This document shows positions 17,110 through 25,598 of a stretch of DNA of 64,000 nucleotides, piece after piece. Origin of the DNA: Paenibacillus_G filicis (lineage in GTDB: Bacteria > Bacillota > Bacilli > Paenibacillales > NBRC-103111); contig NZ_JBBPCC010000001.1 in the NCBI RefSeq assembly GCF_038070315.1, positions 372,001-436,000 on the forward strand. Reading direction: 5' to 3'. The translations under genes and the position numbers were made by a program. A model generated the notes under the pieces. It did not search any database. It was given only the letters and a program-made list of their open reading frames with translations, and had not been told where the DNA came from. The stretch's first letter is position 1; each line of letters starts with the position of its first letter.

Positions 17110-17144
17110 AATCGCCTTGCCTCTTCCAGGAAGAGCAGGCGATT
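17110..17144 (-). terminator. Terminator of the secreted protein gene
   Basis: On the minus strand AATCGCCTGCTCTTCC pairs with GGAAGAGGCAAGGCGATT, one base being bulged, and seven T follow (A-run at 17105-17111). It lies 44 bp beyond the stop at 17188. Confidence 0.8.
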
Positions 17145-17187
17145 GAATATGAAGCGCAGTTCGAATAGGTCGGCAATCTCCTTTTCG

Positions 17188-17721
17188 TCATCCGCAATCA
17201 GAATACCACCATAAGCCGTTTATTTTCCAACCGGAGCTTGTGAAGATGATCTGGATCTGTTCCTCATGTGCCGGGTACAGGCCGTTCTCTACCCGGTGGA
17301 TGACGGTAACTCCCTCACGGGTTTGCTCGACCCGGGTACGATCATCGAAGGAAGTGTCATAATACGTCCCATACCCCAGCTCGGACTCCGGAAAAGCGAC
17401 TTGCCAGCGTCCATTCTCCTGTTTCAGGTTGCTCAAAATAATATGATCTACGTAATTCTTCGTAAAATGCGAATCGAAATAATCGTACAACTCCTTTTGC
17501 GTATAGGACCGGTTGGAGTTATATGGCTCCATCAATCGGCTGGCTGCCTCCAGCAGCGCTAGAACTTCAGTACGGTTCAAGGACATAGCCGGTTTTTCCG
17601 CATCAGGCTGCGTTATGAGGTTAATTGGAGCGAGGGTAACCGCAGCTACATTAGAGCTGCTGCAAAGGATGGCAAAAAGCAGAACCGAGGATGAACCCAC
17701 AGGAATGAACGGCATTGGCAA
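17188..17721 (-). CDS. Secreted DUF3993-like protein
   Basis: A 177-residue protein with an N-terminal hydrophobic export segment (VGSSSVLLFAILCSSSNVAA, residues 8-27). The mature part has a helical region (LLEAASRLMEPYNSNRSYT) followed by YDYFDSHFTKNYVDHIIL and a beta-rich C-terminus ending GWKINGLWWYSDCG. The pattern resembles DUF3993, but I am not certain. No catalytic motif. It is monocistronic, with its own terminator downstream and an AGGAGT ribosome site. It is probably a small extracytoplasmic protein of unknown function. Confidence 0.6.
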   Translation of the reverse strand: MPMPFIPVGSSSVLLFAILCSSSNVAAVTLAPINLITQPDAEKPAMSLNRTEVLALLEAASRLMEPYNSNRSYTQKELYDYFDSHFTKNYVDHIILSNLKQENGRWQVAFPESELGYGTYYDTSFDDRTRVEQTREGVTVIHRVENGLYPAHEEQIQIIFTSSGWKINGLWWYSDCG

Positions 17722-17913
17722 ACTCCTTTTTCTTCATCATAATCCAAATTTGATTAATTCACATCCCCCAACTTGCAGCATTCATCCGAAGAGCCGGAAG
17801 ACCGGAATTTACGGGAAACTCCCACCCGCCATGCACGGACAAAGCGCATGCGAAATCGCCGCACCCGTAGGGTATGGACGCGGCGATTCCGTGACCTGGA
17901 CACTCAATTATAG

Positions 17914-19086
17914 CTAGCTGCTTGCCGGCACTCTCTGCCCATCAGCAAGGAGCTCCCGGGAGGTATCCACCTGTCGTGCTTCCTTAAGCATCAGCAAGCC
18001 GATCAGCAGGGAAGAAACGCCAATAATGATGAGCAGCGCCCCCAGCTCCAGACCGTAGGAGGTCAGTCCTCCGCTCCGGAAGGCCATACCGCGAATGAGG
18101 CGGTTGAGCCAGTTCATCGGCAAGGCCCAAGCCGTCACCTGGAAAAATAGCGGGAAGGCGAGTGGGGTTAGCTGAATCCCCGTTGCTAGAAACGATGGGT
18201 ACAAGACCAAGCTTGTGCGCGCGCTGACCTTCGACGAATCCTTCGCCGTGTAGCCGAGCAGCATCCCCACGAGCGACAAGGCGAACGAATAGATCAGCAA
18301 GGGGAGGATAAACACATACGGCTCCGCTTCAAATCGCATGCCCCCCACCTGCTTCAATAGCCCATAGCTCAGAAACAGCGAGAGGGTAGTCAGTACCGCG
18401 TACGGCACGCTTCGAACCCAGAACTGCATGGGCGACGTGCCATTCGCAAACAGCCTCCCTTCTTGTCTGAGCCGAGATGCGACGGAGCCGGCCGCACTGG
18501 TCGTGATCATCAGTGCGATGATATTCACAAATCCGAGAACCATAAAGCTGACGTAGCTAGTGGTCGGGTTAAACAGCATCCGCTGCTGGAGAGCTAGCGG
18601 AGAGACGATCCCTTTGGACGTTTCAGCGTCCATCCCCCTTTGAACGAGACGGGTCGTGGAAAGCGTCATATTTTCCGTTGTGACGATCTCCTGGATAGCC
18701 GTCCGGATACCGGTTAATGCGGAGGGCATCGTATTGTCCATCAAAATTCCGATATTCGAAGACACCCCCTGCAGCTGACGCAGCTCCAGTTGATCCGGAA
18801 TCATGATAACCGCTACAGCCTGCTCGTTGGCCAGTAAGGTTTCGGGGTCCATCCGGCTGGCAAAGACGTTCGTGACGTGCATGTATGGAGACGCATCGAT
18901 CTTAGAGATCAGCTGCCGCGAATAAGCGCTATGGTCCTCGTCAATGACAACGACAGGCGTCTCATTGATTTGGTTTTTCGAGAACATCAGGCCGAAAAAC
19001 ACGGCCGCTATCAGCGGAGCGAGAAAGATGCCCTTCAAAAATTTGCTGCCGGCTACATACTTCCATTCCTCAATCAGCGAGTTCAT
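17914..19086 (-). CDS. ABC-2 type export permease
   Basis: A 390-residue membrane protein of the ABC-2 permease family: one N-terminal helix (FLKGIFLAPLIAAVFFGLMF), a large external loop (VVVIDEDHSAYSRQLISKID onward, about residues 45-195), then five helices to the C-terminus. It starts at ATG 19086, overlapping the end of the HlyD gene by 17 bp, with GAGGTG upstream. Such permeases normally work with an ATPase subunit. None is encoded here, so it must borrow one or act in a complex encoded elsewhere. The likely cargo is drugs, lipids or peptides. A palindromic operator lies upstream of the pair. Confidence 0.85.
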   Translation of the reverse strand: MNSLIEEWKYVAGSKFLKGIFLAPLIAAVFFGLMFSKNQINETPVVVIDEDHSAYSRQLISKIDASPYMHVTNVFASRMDPETLLANEQAVAVIMIPDQLELRQLQGVSSNIGILMDNTMPSALTGIRTAIQEIVTTENMTLSTTRLVQRGMDAETSKGIVSPLALQQRMLFNPTTSYVSFMVLGFVNIIALMITTSAAGSVASRLRQEGRLFANGTSPMQFWVRSVPYAVLTTLSLFLSYGLLKQVGGMRFEAEPYVFILPLLIYSFALSLVGMLLGYTAKDSSKVSARTSLVLYPSFLATGIQLTPLAFPLFFQVTAWALPMNWLNRLIRGMAFRSGGLTSYGLELGALLIIIGVSSLLIGLLMLKEARQVDTSRELLADGQRVPASS

Positions 19087-19702
19087 CAAGCTTCACCTCT
19101 GCAGTCATGCCCGGCAGCAGGCCGGCAGCGGAGTCTACGGATACTCGGACCTGAAACATGCTCAAATCCGCCTGGCCTTTCTCCCTCGTCATGCGCAGAC
19201 TGGCAAATTGAGGGGCCGCTGCAATCGAGGTCACAACGCCGGTGACCTCAGCAGGATGGTCCAGGTATGGGAAATGAACCTTCACTTGTTGATTCACTTC
19301 GAGCTTATGAATGTCGCCTTCCTGTACATAAACGTCCGTATAGAAGGTGTTCTTCCGGACGATGGCCACCGGCATCCCTTGGCCGACCTGATCTCCAGGC
19401 TTGACTGCGATTCGGCTAATTTGACCGTCGGCCGTCGCAGGGATATTTACTTCATTGCCTTCAGCAGACTTGACTATAAACAGAATATCTCCTTTTTTTA
19501 CAGCATCGCTTACCGCTGCGTTAACGTTAATGACGGTTCCCGGCTTATCCGTATAAATAACAGCGGTTTGCTCCGCCTCAAGCACGCCTTGTTTTCTGCT
19601 TTCCGCCTGGCTGACCGCGTCTTTTCCCTTGACGGCAAGAAGCGTACCTCCTGCGATAAGCACGACAGCAAGACCTGCGTATAACCCCATCCTAAGCTTC
19701 AT
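19070..19702 (-). CDS. HlyD-family membrane fusion protein
   Basis: A 210-residue adaptor with one N-terminal anchor helix (LYAGLAVVLIAGGTLLAV). The biotinyl-lipoyl-like halves are VIYTDKPGTVINVNAAVSDA and IPATADGQISRIAVKPGDQV, followed by a beta-barrel part (VYVQEGDIHKLEVNQQVKVH) and an LPGMTAEVKL end typical of the family. The hairpin between the lipoyl halves is very short, as in Gram-positive members. It is the first gene of the export pair; the permease follows with an overlap. A 42-bp near-palindrome at 19744-19785 lies about 40 bp upstream of the ATG, so repression by a TetR-type protein is likely. Confidence 0.85.
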   Translation of the reverse strand: MKLRMGLYAGLAVVLIAGGTLLAVKGKDAVSQAESRKQGVLEAEQTAVIYTDKPGTVINVNAAVSDAVKKGDILFIVKSAEGNEVNIPATADGQISRIAVKPGDQVGQGMPVAIVRKNTFYTDVYVQEGDIHKLEVNQQVKVHFPYLDHPAEVTGVVTSIAAAPQFASLRMTREKGQADLSMFQVRVSVDSAAGLLPGMTAEVKLDELAD

Positions 19703-19743
19703 TGTTCGATTTCTCCCTCTCTCAGATCGTTTATAGGCACGAT

Positions 19744-19785
19744 CAAAATATGATGATCATAATATATTATAGTCATCATATTTTG
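19744..19785. promoter_or_regulatory. 42-bp near-palindromic operator of the export pair
   Basis: Perfect 13-bp arms CAAAATATGATGA (19744-19756) and TCATCATATTTTG (19773-19785) flank the self-complementary core ATAATATATTAT (19759-19770). Reading the minus strand, TATGATGACTATAATAT (19764-19780) recurs exactly at 25546-25562 before the TetR gene. It is AT-rich and covers the region where the promoter of the HlyD gene must lie. Confidence 0.75.
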
Positions 19786-19839
19786 AAACGTCAACTGTCC
19801 GAGCAAGCATCGCATTGTTAGGAGGGTTTTGAACAACAA

Positions 19840-19864
19840 AGAAACCTCCCAGCTGGAGGTTTCT
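19840..19864 (-). terminator. Terminator of the ECF uptake operon
   Basis: AGAAACCTCC (19840-19849) and GGAGGTTTCT (19855-19864) form a perfect 10-bp stem with a 5-base loop. On the minus strand it is followed by TTTGTTGTT, and it lies 9 bp beyond the HD hydrolase stop. Confidence 0.85.
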
Positions 19865-19873
19865 GATCGAACG

Positions 19874-20608
19874 TTATAGGGCGCTTGCATATGAAGTTCT
19901 ACCTTTGTCCATTTCCAGCTCAGCCTCCAGCCGCTCCACGAACATCAGCATAAAGCGGTGCCGCTCCTCAGCTAGCTCTCGGCCAGGAAGGGTATGCATG
20001 CCGTCTTTTACATGCAGCAGCTTCTCGTAGAAGTGACGGTGTACCGAGCCTTGCGGACGAAGGCCCGGATCGAATCGTGTGTCCGGGGAGATATCCCGGT
20101 CGTCTGCGAGCTGCAGGCCGTGAGCGCCTCCGAACATAAACGTTCGGGCGACACCAACGGCTCCGATGGCTTCGATCCGGTCTGCGTCCTGCAAGATTTG
20201 CAGCAGCAGAGGCAGGGGCTGGCGTTCCTTTTCGACACGGTCAAATCTATCTTCTTCATGCCGGGCTATGGCTGCCAGCACCTGTTCCCAGGTCGCTGCC
20301 TGGAAGTGAGGCACCAGCTGATGACCAAACTCCCGGTCCAAGTCTGCCATCGCTTCGGGACCGTAATGCAAGCGTCCCGTCTGTTTCTCTTCCTTGCGGT
20401 AATAATCATGCAGAAGTCCGGCAGCCATCGCGGCGTCTGCGTCCTCGCCAAGCTGCCTCGCAAACGCTCCGGCGAGTTCCATCACCCGAACGACATGCAG
20501 GAAATCATGCCCGGTGGCATCATCGGACATTTTGGCTTCCACTTTCTCAAGCACAGGTTCGAACCATATAGGCAGGGCCGCGCGGACAAAAGGAAATGAA
20601 CGGTTCAC
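19874..20608 (-). CDS. HD-domain phosphohydrolase
   Basis: A 244-residue HD-superfamily protein, predicted to be a metal-dependent phosphohydrolase acting on nucleotides or related phosphates in the cytoplasm. The metal ligands are visible: His in GHDFLHVVRVMELA (near residue 35), HD in AAGLLHDYYRKE (near 67), and the late Asp in LQDADRIEAIGAVGVAR (near 142). The layout resembles YpgQ/YedJ-type enzymes. It is the last gene of the ECF operon, 38 bp after the MBL gene, and is followed by a terminator. Its place suggests work on the imported compound or a derivative; the substrate is unknown. Confidence 0.8.
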   Translation of the reverse strand: MNRSFPFVRAALPIWFEPVLEKVEAKMSDDATGHDFLHVVRVMELAGAFARQLGEDADAAMAAGLLHDYYRKEEKQTGRLHYGPEAMADLDREFGHQLVPHFQAATWEQVLAAIARHEEDRFDRVEKERQPLPLLLQILQDADRIEAIGAVGVARTFMFGGAHGLQLADDRDISPDTRFDPGLRPQGSVHRHFYEKLLHVKDGMHTLPGRELAEERHRFMLMFVERLEAELEMDKGRTSYASAL

Positions 20609-20646
20609 TCTGATTGCTCCTTTACATTCGAATTCAATACTTCAGA

Positions 20647-21435
20647 TTAGTCCCATTTTCTCCACTCATGCTGCCTGAGCAGCTTCATACCGCCGAGATC
20701 TTTCTCCTCGATGGCGGCTGGTTTCTCCCCGTAGTGCATCAGATAGATGCGCTCGCGGATCTCAGCGGGGTACTGGCATAATTGCAAGACATCGGCATGA
20801 ACCGGATTGCCGGCAAAGCAGGCATCATGATAGAACGTCTCGATACCCTGGTCATGCAGCAGCCCCATCAGTTCAGGATTGGCCTGCATATCCGCACTGT
20901 AGAAGAAGCGCTCGCCGATGACGAGGGAGCAGCTGAATTTGGACGGCACATGCGGCGTCTGCATCCAGAACGCGTTTAGCCCGGAAGGATCGGCAGCGGA
21001 GCTCCCGTTACTTGTTCCCCGGTCGGCACCGAAAGCGAATCTCACCCCTTCCTCCACCCCTTGCACTTCGAAATAATCCTGCAGCGATCGTTTACCCTCA
21101 GCCACATTCTCCAGAGTCCCGGACAAGCAGTTGTCCCACAGAACAGAGCGAAGAGGAGCAGGGAGGATCAGCTTCATCTTGCGCTTGGCCGCATAAGCGC
21201 CATAGAGCGCCGCCTCGTCCAGACCGCCGCAATGGTCGTAATGGAGATGGGTGATGAAGATAGCTTCGATATCCTCAAAGCCTAGCCCAATTTCGTGAAG
21301 GCTATGCCAGGCTGTCGTGCCGCAGTCGATCAGATAGAGCTTCCCGTCGGTCCTCAGCAGTGCATTATTCTGGTAAGTCGTTTTGACGAACCCGTTCCCG
21401 ACACCCAGCATCATGATTTCAATCGGAGACCTCAT
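20647..21435 (-). CDS. Metallo-beta-lactamase-fold hydrolase
   Basis: A 262-residue MBL-fold enzyme. The zinc motif FITHLHYDHCGG lies near residue 60 (H-x-H-x-D-H), a further metal Asp is in YSADMQANPE, and the last metal His in LMHYGEKP near residue 240. The beginning (MLGVGNGFVKTTYQNNALLR) is of the RNase Z/lactonase type. Its ATG directly follows the TAG of the ECF ATPase gene, so the two are translationally coupled. It probably hydrolyses an ester, lactone or phosphodiester bond in the compound taken up by the ECF transporter; that role is inferred from gene order only. Confidence 0.82.
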   Translation of the reverse strand: MRSPIEIMMLGVGNGFVKTTYQNNALLRTDGKLYLIDCGTTAWHSLHEIGLGFEDIEAIFITHLHYDHCGGLDEAALYGAYAAKRKMKLILPAPLRSVLWDNCLSGTLENVAEGKRSLQDYFEVQGVEEGVRFAFGADRGTSNGSSAADPSGLNAFWMQTPHVPSKFSCSLVIGERFFYSADMQANPELMGLLHDQGIETFYHDACFAGNPVHADVLQLCQYPAEIRERIYLMHYGEKPAAIEEKDLGGMKLLRQHEWRKWD

Positions 21436-23172
21436 CTACCGCTCCCCCGATACAGCCAAGAAGGCAGACTTGTCTGTGCTTAACGCACGTGTAACAAACT
21501 CGTCGGAAGTGAGAGCGGGAGCCGGCCAGCCTAGCATCCGGGACAGCTCAACGACCGGCGGAGCGCTGATGTGATAGCGCTGGAGGACATCCTCGCTTTT
21601 CATAAATACATCTCGTGTCGTTTCATCCCAGATGATCTGTCCTTCCGACAGCAGAATGGTTCTCGGGATATGGTCGGCGACGACCCTCATATCATGCGTC
21701 AGCATAATAATGGTGCGGCCCTGCTTCCACAGGTCGTTCAGATACTTCATCAATTCGCGGCAGCGGACCGAGTCAAGCCCGGTCGTCGGCTCGTCCAGAA
21801 TAAGAACGTCCGGCTCCATCACTAGGACCGAGGCGATCGCAACTCTTCTCCGTTCCCCTCTGCTCAAGAAATGAGGGTGCTCCTGTAAGTAGGCGTCAAT
21901 TTGCAAGAGGGCGGTCACTTCCCGGACCTTGGCGTCAATCTCGTGCTTGTCCAGCTTCTGAATCTGAAGCCCGTAAGCCACCTCGTCGTACACGGTTTTG
22001 CGGACAAACTGGTAATCGGGGTTCTGAAAAACAAAGCCGACATGCCGCACCCTATCCTCGGCCCGATAGTGCCCGGACGGCTTGCCGTGAATCAGCACCG
22101 CTCCGCTATGCGGCTTCAGCAGCCCGGTAATCAGCTTGCACAAGGTCGACTTGCCCGCTCCGTTACTGCCGATCACGGAGACGAACTCGCCCTTGCCGAT
22201 CTTGAGGTCCATCGGCTTGATCGTCAGCTCTTCCTCGCTCTTCCGGTAGCGGAACATGACCCGCCTGAGCTCGATGACGGGAGGCGTCACAGCACCCGCT
22301 GTCGGCAACGGTACGACAGACGAACCTCTAGGCACCACTCTGCCAGCCATAGCTGCGCTCAGCTCTGTAACTGTAAGCGGATCTCCCTCGCCTTGCTCTT
22401 CATTCGTGACCCTTACTCCCATTCTCCGGGCCAGCTCGATCACTTGCGGCATAGGGACCCATGTGTCTATATCTGGCACATCATAGAGCTGGGCCGGCGG
22501 CACATCCGCTATGATCTGCCCGTCCGCGACGACAATGACCCGATCCGCGTACGGAATCGTCACGTCCAGGTTATGATCGACGAATACGATGGTATACCCC
22601 CACTTGCGGTGCAGCTCGCAGATCGTTTCCAGCACCATCGCTTTGCCGATCGGGTCCAGCTCCGCGGTAGGCTCGTCCAGCACAATCACCTTCGGCTTCA
22701 TCATCAGACAAGCTGCAATCGCCACCCTCTGCTTCTGACCCCCCGATAGCTCCAGCGTGGAGCGAAGCAGCAGCGGCTTGATCTGGACCCTCTCCACCAC
22801 TTCCTCCAGACGCCGGTCGATTTCGTCTGCGGATACCCCCATGTTTTCCAGAGCAAACGTCAGCTCTTCCTTCACCGTACCTCGGACGAGCTGCCATTCG
22901 GGGTCCTGGAGCACCGTTCCGACCACGGAAATCAGATCGAACGGATACGTTTCGTGCACCTGCACGCCGTCTACGACCACATTCCCTTCGCAGGCAGAGC
23001 CCTGCAGCTCATTCGGAATCAGGCCGTTGATGGAGAAACAGAGCGTAGACTTCCCGCCTCCGCTGGGCCCTGTGACAAATACAAACTCACCTGGCTTAAT
23101 ATGAAGATTAAGCTTCCGAAGAAGCACGTTTTTGGCCGCATACCGGCAGCTATAATCATGAAAATGAATCAT
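21436..23172 (-). CDS. ECF transporter fused double ATPase (EcfA1-EcfA2 type)
   Basis: A 578-residue protein with two complete ABC ATPase domains, as in YkoD-type ECF energisers. First domain: Walker A GPSGGGKST near residue 37, signature LSGGQKQRVAIA, Walker B VIVLDEPTAELD. Second domain: Walker A GSNGAGKST near residue 340, signature LSRGERRRVAIA (SGG replaced by SRG), Walker B VLILDEPTTGLD. The start at 23172 follows GGCGGGAG; the open frame is longer but lacks a better site. It powers uptake of a micronutrient together with the T protein (20 bp upstream) and S protein. The substrate cannot be read from the ATPase. Confidence 0.9.
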   Translation of the reverse strand: MIHFHDYSCRYAAKNVLLRKLNLHIKPGEFVFVTGPSGGGKSTLCFSINGLIPNELQGSACEGNVVVDGVQVHETYPFDLISVVGTVLQDPEWQLVRGTVKEELTFALENMGVSADEIDRRLEEVVERVQIKPLLLRSTLELSGGQKQRVAIAACLMMKPKVIVLDEPTAELDPIGKAMVLETICELHRKWGYTIVFVDHNLDVTIPYADRVIVVADGQIIADVPPAQLYDVPDIDTWVPMPQVIELARRMGVRVTNEEQGEGDPLTVTELSAAMAGRVVPRGSSVVPLPTAGAVTPPVIELRRVMFRYRKSEEELTIKPMDLKIGKGEFVSVIGSNGAGKSTLCKLITGLLKPHSGAVLIHGKPSGHYRAEDRVRHVGFVFQNPDYQFVRKTVYDEVAYGLQIQKLDKHEIDAKVREVTALLQIDAYLQEHPHFLSRGERRRVAIASVLVMEPDVLILDEPTTGLDSVRCRELMKYLNDLWKQGRTIIMLTHDMRVVADHIPRTILLSEGQIIWDETTRDVFMKSEDVLQRYHISAPPVVELSRMLGWPAPALTSDEFVTRALSTDKSAFLAVSGER

Positions 23173-23192
23173 GGATCTCCCGCCTCTTTGCG

Positions 23193-23975
23193 CTATAATT
23201 CGTAGATAGATCTGACAATGAACCACGCAACCAGTATGATAGCGCCCAGCCCGATCATTCGTTTATCCAGCGCGGTCAGCTTAGGACTGTAATAATAGGT
23301 CCGTTTGTTGGCGCGGCCGACACCTCGCAGGGTGAGGGCATAGCTGGTCGTCCGGAAGCGCTTGAGGAATACGAATAACACAGGCACCAGCACGCTGGCG
23401 AATTGCTTGGACCGGGTCCAGAGACTGCCGGAACGAAAATTAACGCCTCTGACATACTGCGCGTCCATCACGGTCTTGACATCGAAAATCATCATACTCC
23501 AGTAACGCAGCGTTAAGGCCGCGGATAGCGTGACGAATTCGGGCAGACCGAATGTTTTCAGCCCGATGACCACATCTTCATCACTCGTCGTAAACAGGAT
23601 CAGAAAGAACAATATGCACCAAATCAGCATTCTGAGTATCAAAATCAACGCAGATTGGATATTGCCGGATGAAATCTGGAATATCCAGTACCCCAGGTCA
23701 ACCCGGACATATACCTCTCCGCCCATATCGGCAAAGAAGTAAGACAAACTCATCGAAGCGGCAAGGACAAGGCCCGGAATAAGGAGCAGCCACCGCTGAC
23801 GAGGGGGACGAATGTACATCAATAGAGCAAGGCATATCAGCAGCATGATCAAGAGACTGGATACCCGGTCCATGAATAAGGGCAGCATACTGAAAATGAG
23901 TCCAAATGTCAGAATTTTCGAAAAACCGTGCATATAGTGAAGCAATGAATTAGACGGATAGTACAATTTCATCAA
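23193..23975 (-). CDS. ECF transporter transmembrane (T) component
   Basis: A 260-residue CbiQ/EcfT-family protein that couples ATPase movement to the S component. Several hydrophobic helices are visible in the first half (LIFSMLPLFMDRVSSLLIML, WLLLIPGLVLAASMSLSYFF, LILILRMLIWCILFFLILFT). The conserved cytoplasmic coupling motifs follow: DAQYVRGVNF (usually A-R-G) near residue 165 and YALTLRGVGR (second A-R-G-like) near residue 215. It starts 15 bp after the S-component stop and is followed closely by the double ATPase, giving a complete S-T-AA set. Confidence 0.85.
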   Translation of the reverse strand: MMKLYYPSNSLLHYMHGFSKILTFGLIFSMLPLFMDRVSSLLIMLLICLALLMYIRPPRQRWLLLIPGLVLAASMSLSYFFADMGGEVYVRVDLGYWIFQISSGNIQSALILILRMLIWCILFFLILFTTSDEDVVIGLKTFGLPEFVTLSAALTLRYWSMMIFDVKTVMDAQYVRGVNFRSGSLWTRSKQFASVLVPVLFVFLKRFRTTSYALTLRGVGRANKRTYYYSPKLTALDKRMIGLGAIILVAWFIVRSIYEL

Positions 23976-23990
23976 CCGTTCCCCCTACGA

Positions 23991-24581
23991 TTAACCGAGA
24001 AACCTTCTGAAGAAGAGACCGGATTTGTTCATATAATCGGACATCCAGGCAAAGAGCAGCGGACTGAATACGGCAGCCGTCAACGTATTGCTCACCTGCA
24101 TCCAAGGCCATACCGTTCCCCAGACGACGTTAGCGGGAAGTTTCTGAATCCATACCAGGTTCAACGCCACCAAGATCGTAGCGATGACCATACCGACCAC
24201 GACGGCAGCGACAAACCGCACGCGGTCTTTTCCGGTCTCGAAGCCAGCCTTGCGATAAGCAATTCCCGGCACAAATCCCATGACGAATTGCGCCAGCAGA
24301 GCGAGCGGGTAGACGGCCGGGTTCATCCCGACGACGATCATGGACAGCACATTGCCGATCACCAGTCCAGCCGAACCCCAAACTCCGAACCAAATGCCGA
24401 ACAATGGAGCGAAAATCGCCGCGGGATAAAGCACTTGAATCGTTCCGAGCTTGATCGGGACGAACCGGGACAAATAAATCGTCGCCCCGAAGATAAGCGC
24501 GCTGATGACGGTTGCCACGATATGGCGAGCTGAGATTCCTTTGTGGGTTAACCCTGTTTTCATTGCTTGAGCCGGCTCCAT
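23991..24581 (-). CDS. ECF transporter substrate-binding (S) component
   Basis: A 196-residue, six-helix membrane protein that defines the substrate of the ECF transporter. Visible: SARHIVATVISALIFGATIY with the Ala-rich first helix that contacts the T component, FAPLFGIWFGVWGSAGLVIG, NPAVYPLALLAQFVMGFVPG and a C-terminal LFAWMSDYMNKSG. It does not show the marks I know for biotin (BioY), thiamine (ThiT) or riboflavin (RibU) proteins, so the substrate remains open. It lies 15 bp after the Crp-family gene and starts with a reasonable GGGAGTG site. The neighbouring MBL and HD hydrolases suggest a compound that is processed after import. Confidence 0.8.
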   Translation of the reverse strand: MEPAQAMKTGLTHKGISARHIVATVISALIFGATIYLSRFVPIKLGTIQVLYPAAIFAPLFGIWFGVWGSAGLVIGNVLSMIVVGMNPAVYPLALLAQFVMGFVPGIAYRKAGFETGKDRVRFVAAVVVGMVIATILVALNLVWIQKLPANVVWGTVWPWMQVSNTLTAAVFSPLLFAWMSDYMNKSGLFFRRFLG

Positions 24582-24596
24582 GCTGTGAACACTCCC

Positions 24597-25304
24597 TTAG
24601 TGTAAGTTTTCAATGTCCGCAAGTTCCTTTTCGATCAGATAACGGCTGGTTTCATTACAGATGATTTGATTTTTTTTGACATAGATCATCTGCCTGTCTT
24701 TCAGTTCTTTGAACACCCGGTTGACACTGCGGAGCGTAACACCCCACTCAGAGGCCAACTCTTCACGGGCGATCGGAGCAATCAGCGCGATATGCTCATT
24801 GAAATTGTAAGACTCGAGCATGTTGTATACATAACGAAGCACTTTGTGCCGCAGCGACATGGTGACTTGATCGATTGATTTTTTGGAGCCTGCATACAAT
24901 TTCCCTGCAAGCTGGGTGGTCAGAAATTGCAGAAACCGATTGTCATTCCCAACCCACTTGCGGTACATATCTGCTTTCAGCGCAAGCGCGCTGGACTTGG
25001 TAACGGCGACCGTTTTGCAGACGTAAGGCCGCCCCAGAGCCAGCTCAATATCGCTAATCAATTCACCAGGCGATAGATAAGCAATAATTAACTTGCTCCC
25101 GTCCTCGGCGGTATGCTCCACCTTTAACATGCCTTCCAGCAAAATATAAAAATAGACGGGAATGCCTTCCTGTTCACATATCGTATCGCCGGAGCGATAT
25201 TGTCGTACTTCCCAGTGCTTATACAAGTCCGCCGGCATACCCTCTAGCATGTCTCGCAGCCAGTTGTGGGTGTTCATAAGGTTAGTTAGAGCAGCGCTGT
25301 CCAC
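24597..25304 (-). CDS. Crp/Fnr-family regulator of the ECF operon
   Basis: A 235-residue Crp/Fnr transcription factor. The cyclic-nucleotide-binding-type barrel spans about residues 30-150 (YRSGDTICEQEGIPVYFYIL, LSPGELISDIEL), a dimer helix follows, and the C-terminal winged helix reads IAREELASEWGVTLRSVNRV and FKELKDRQMIYVKKN. The cAMP-contacting RE..SA of Crp is absent and no Fnr-type Cys cluster is present, so the effector is something else. It resembles YeiL/YeaM-like members. The GTG start at 25302-25304 is preceded by CGGGGG. It is the first gene of the operon and probably senses the imported compound. Confidence 0.85.
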   Translation of the reverse strand: MDSAALTNLMNTHNWLRDMLEGMPADLYKHWEVRQYRSGDTICEQEGIPVYFYILLEGMLKVEHTAEDGSKLIIAYLSPGELISDIELALGRPYVCKTVAVTKSSALALKADMYRKWVGNDNRFLQFLTTQLAGKLYAGSKKSIDQVTMSLRHKVLRYVYNMLESYNFNEHIALIAPIAREELASEWGVTLRSVNRVFKELKDRQMIYVKKNQIICNETSRYLIEKELADIENLH

Positions 25305-25542
25305 CGAGCAACCCCCGATTCGTATTCATAACCTTATCATGGCAGGATCAAGCATGATTTACTACTGGATGAGCAAGCGTTGATTTCAGTCAAGTCACCT
25401 CCACTATTCAAGTCTTGCTCTCAGACTAGCTTCGCTGCTCGTCAGCAGCTTGTATCTTGATTCTATTCACGGAAGCCGCGCGGCAAAAGGACAAACGTCC
25501 AAAACAACAAAACCTTTACATGGGGCAGAAATTGACACTGCT

Positions 25543-25566
25543 TATTATGATGACTATAATATTTTG
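25543..25566 (+). promoter_or_regulatory. TetR autoregulatory operator
   Basis: TATTAT (25543-25548) and ATAATA (25556-25561) are inverted arms around GATGACT. The 17-mer TATGATGACTATAATAT (25546-25562) is identical to part of the palindrome before the HlyD/ABC-2 pair. It lies 33 bp before the TetR start codon, where promoter overlap is expected. Confidence 0.75.
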
Positions 25567-25598
25567 ATAAAGACGGATTATGTAACGAGGTGATGGCG

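Noticed and set aside
17854..17888. AATCGCCGC/GCGGCGATT hairpin downstream of the ABC-2 permease
   Set aside because: Perfect 9-bp stem but with a 17-base loop and no T-run on either strand; not called a terminator.
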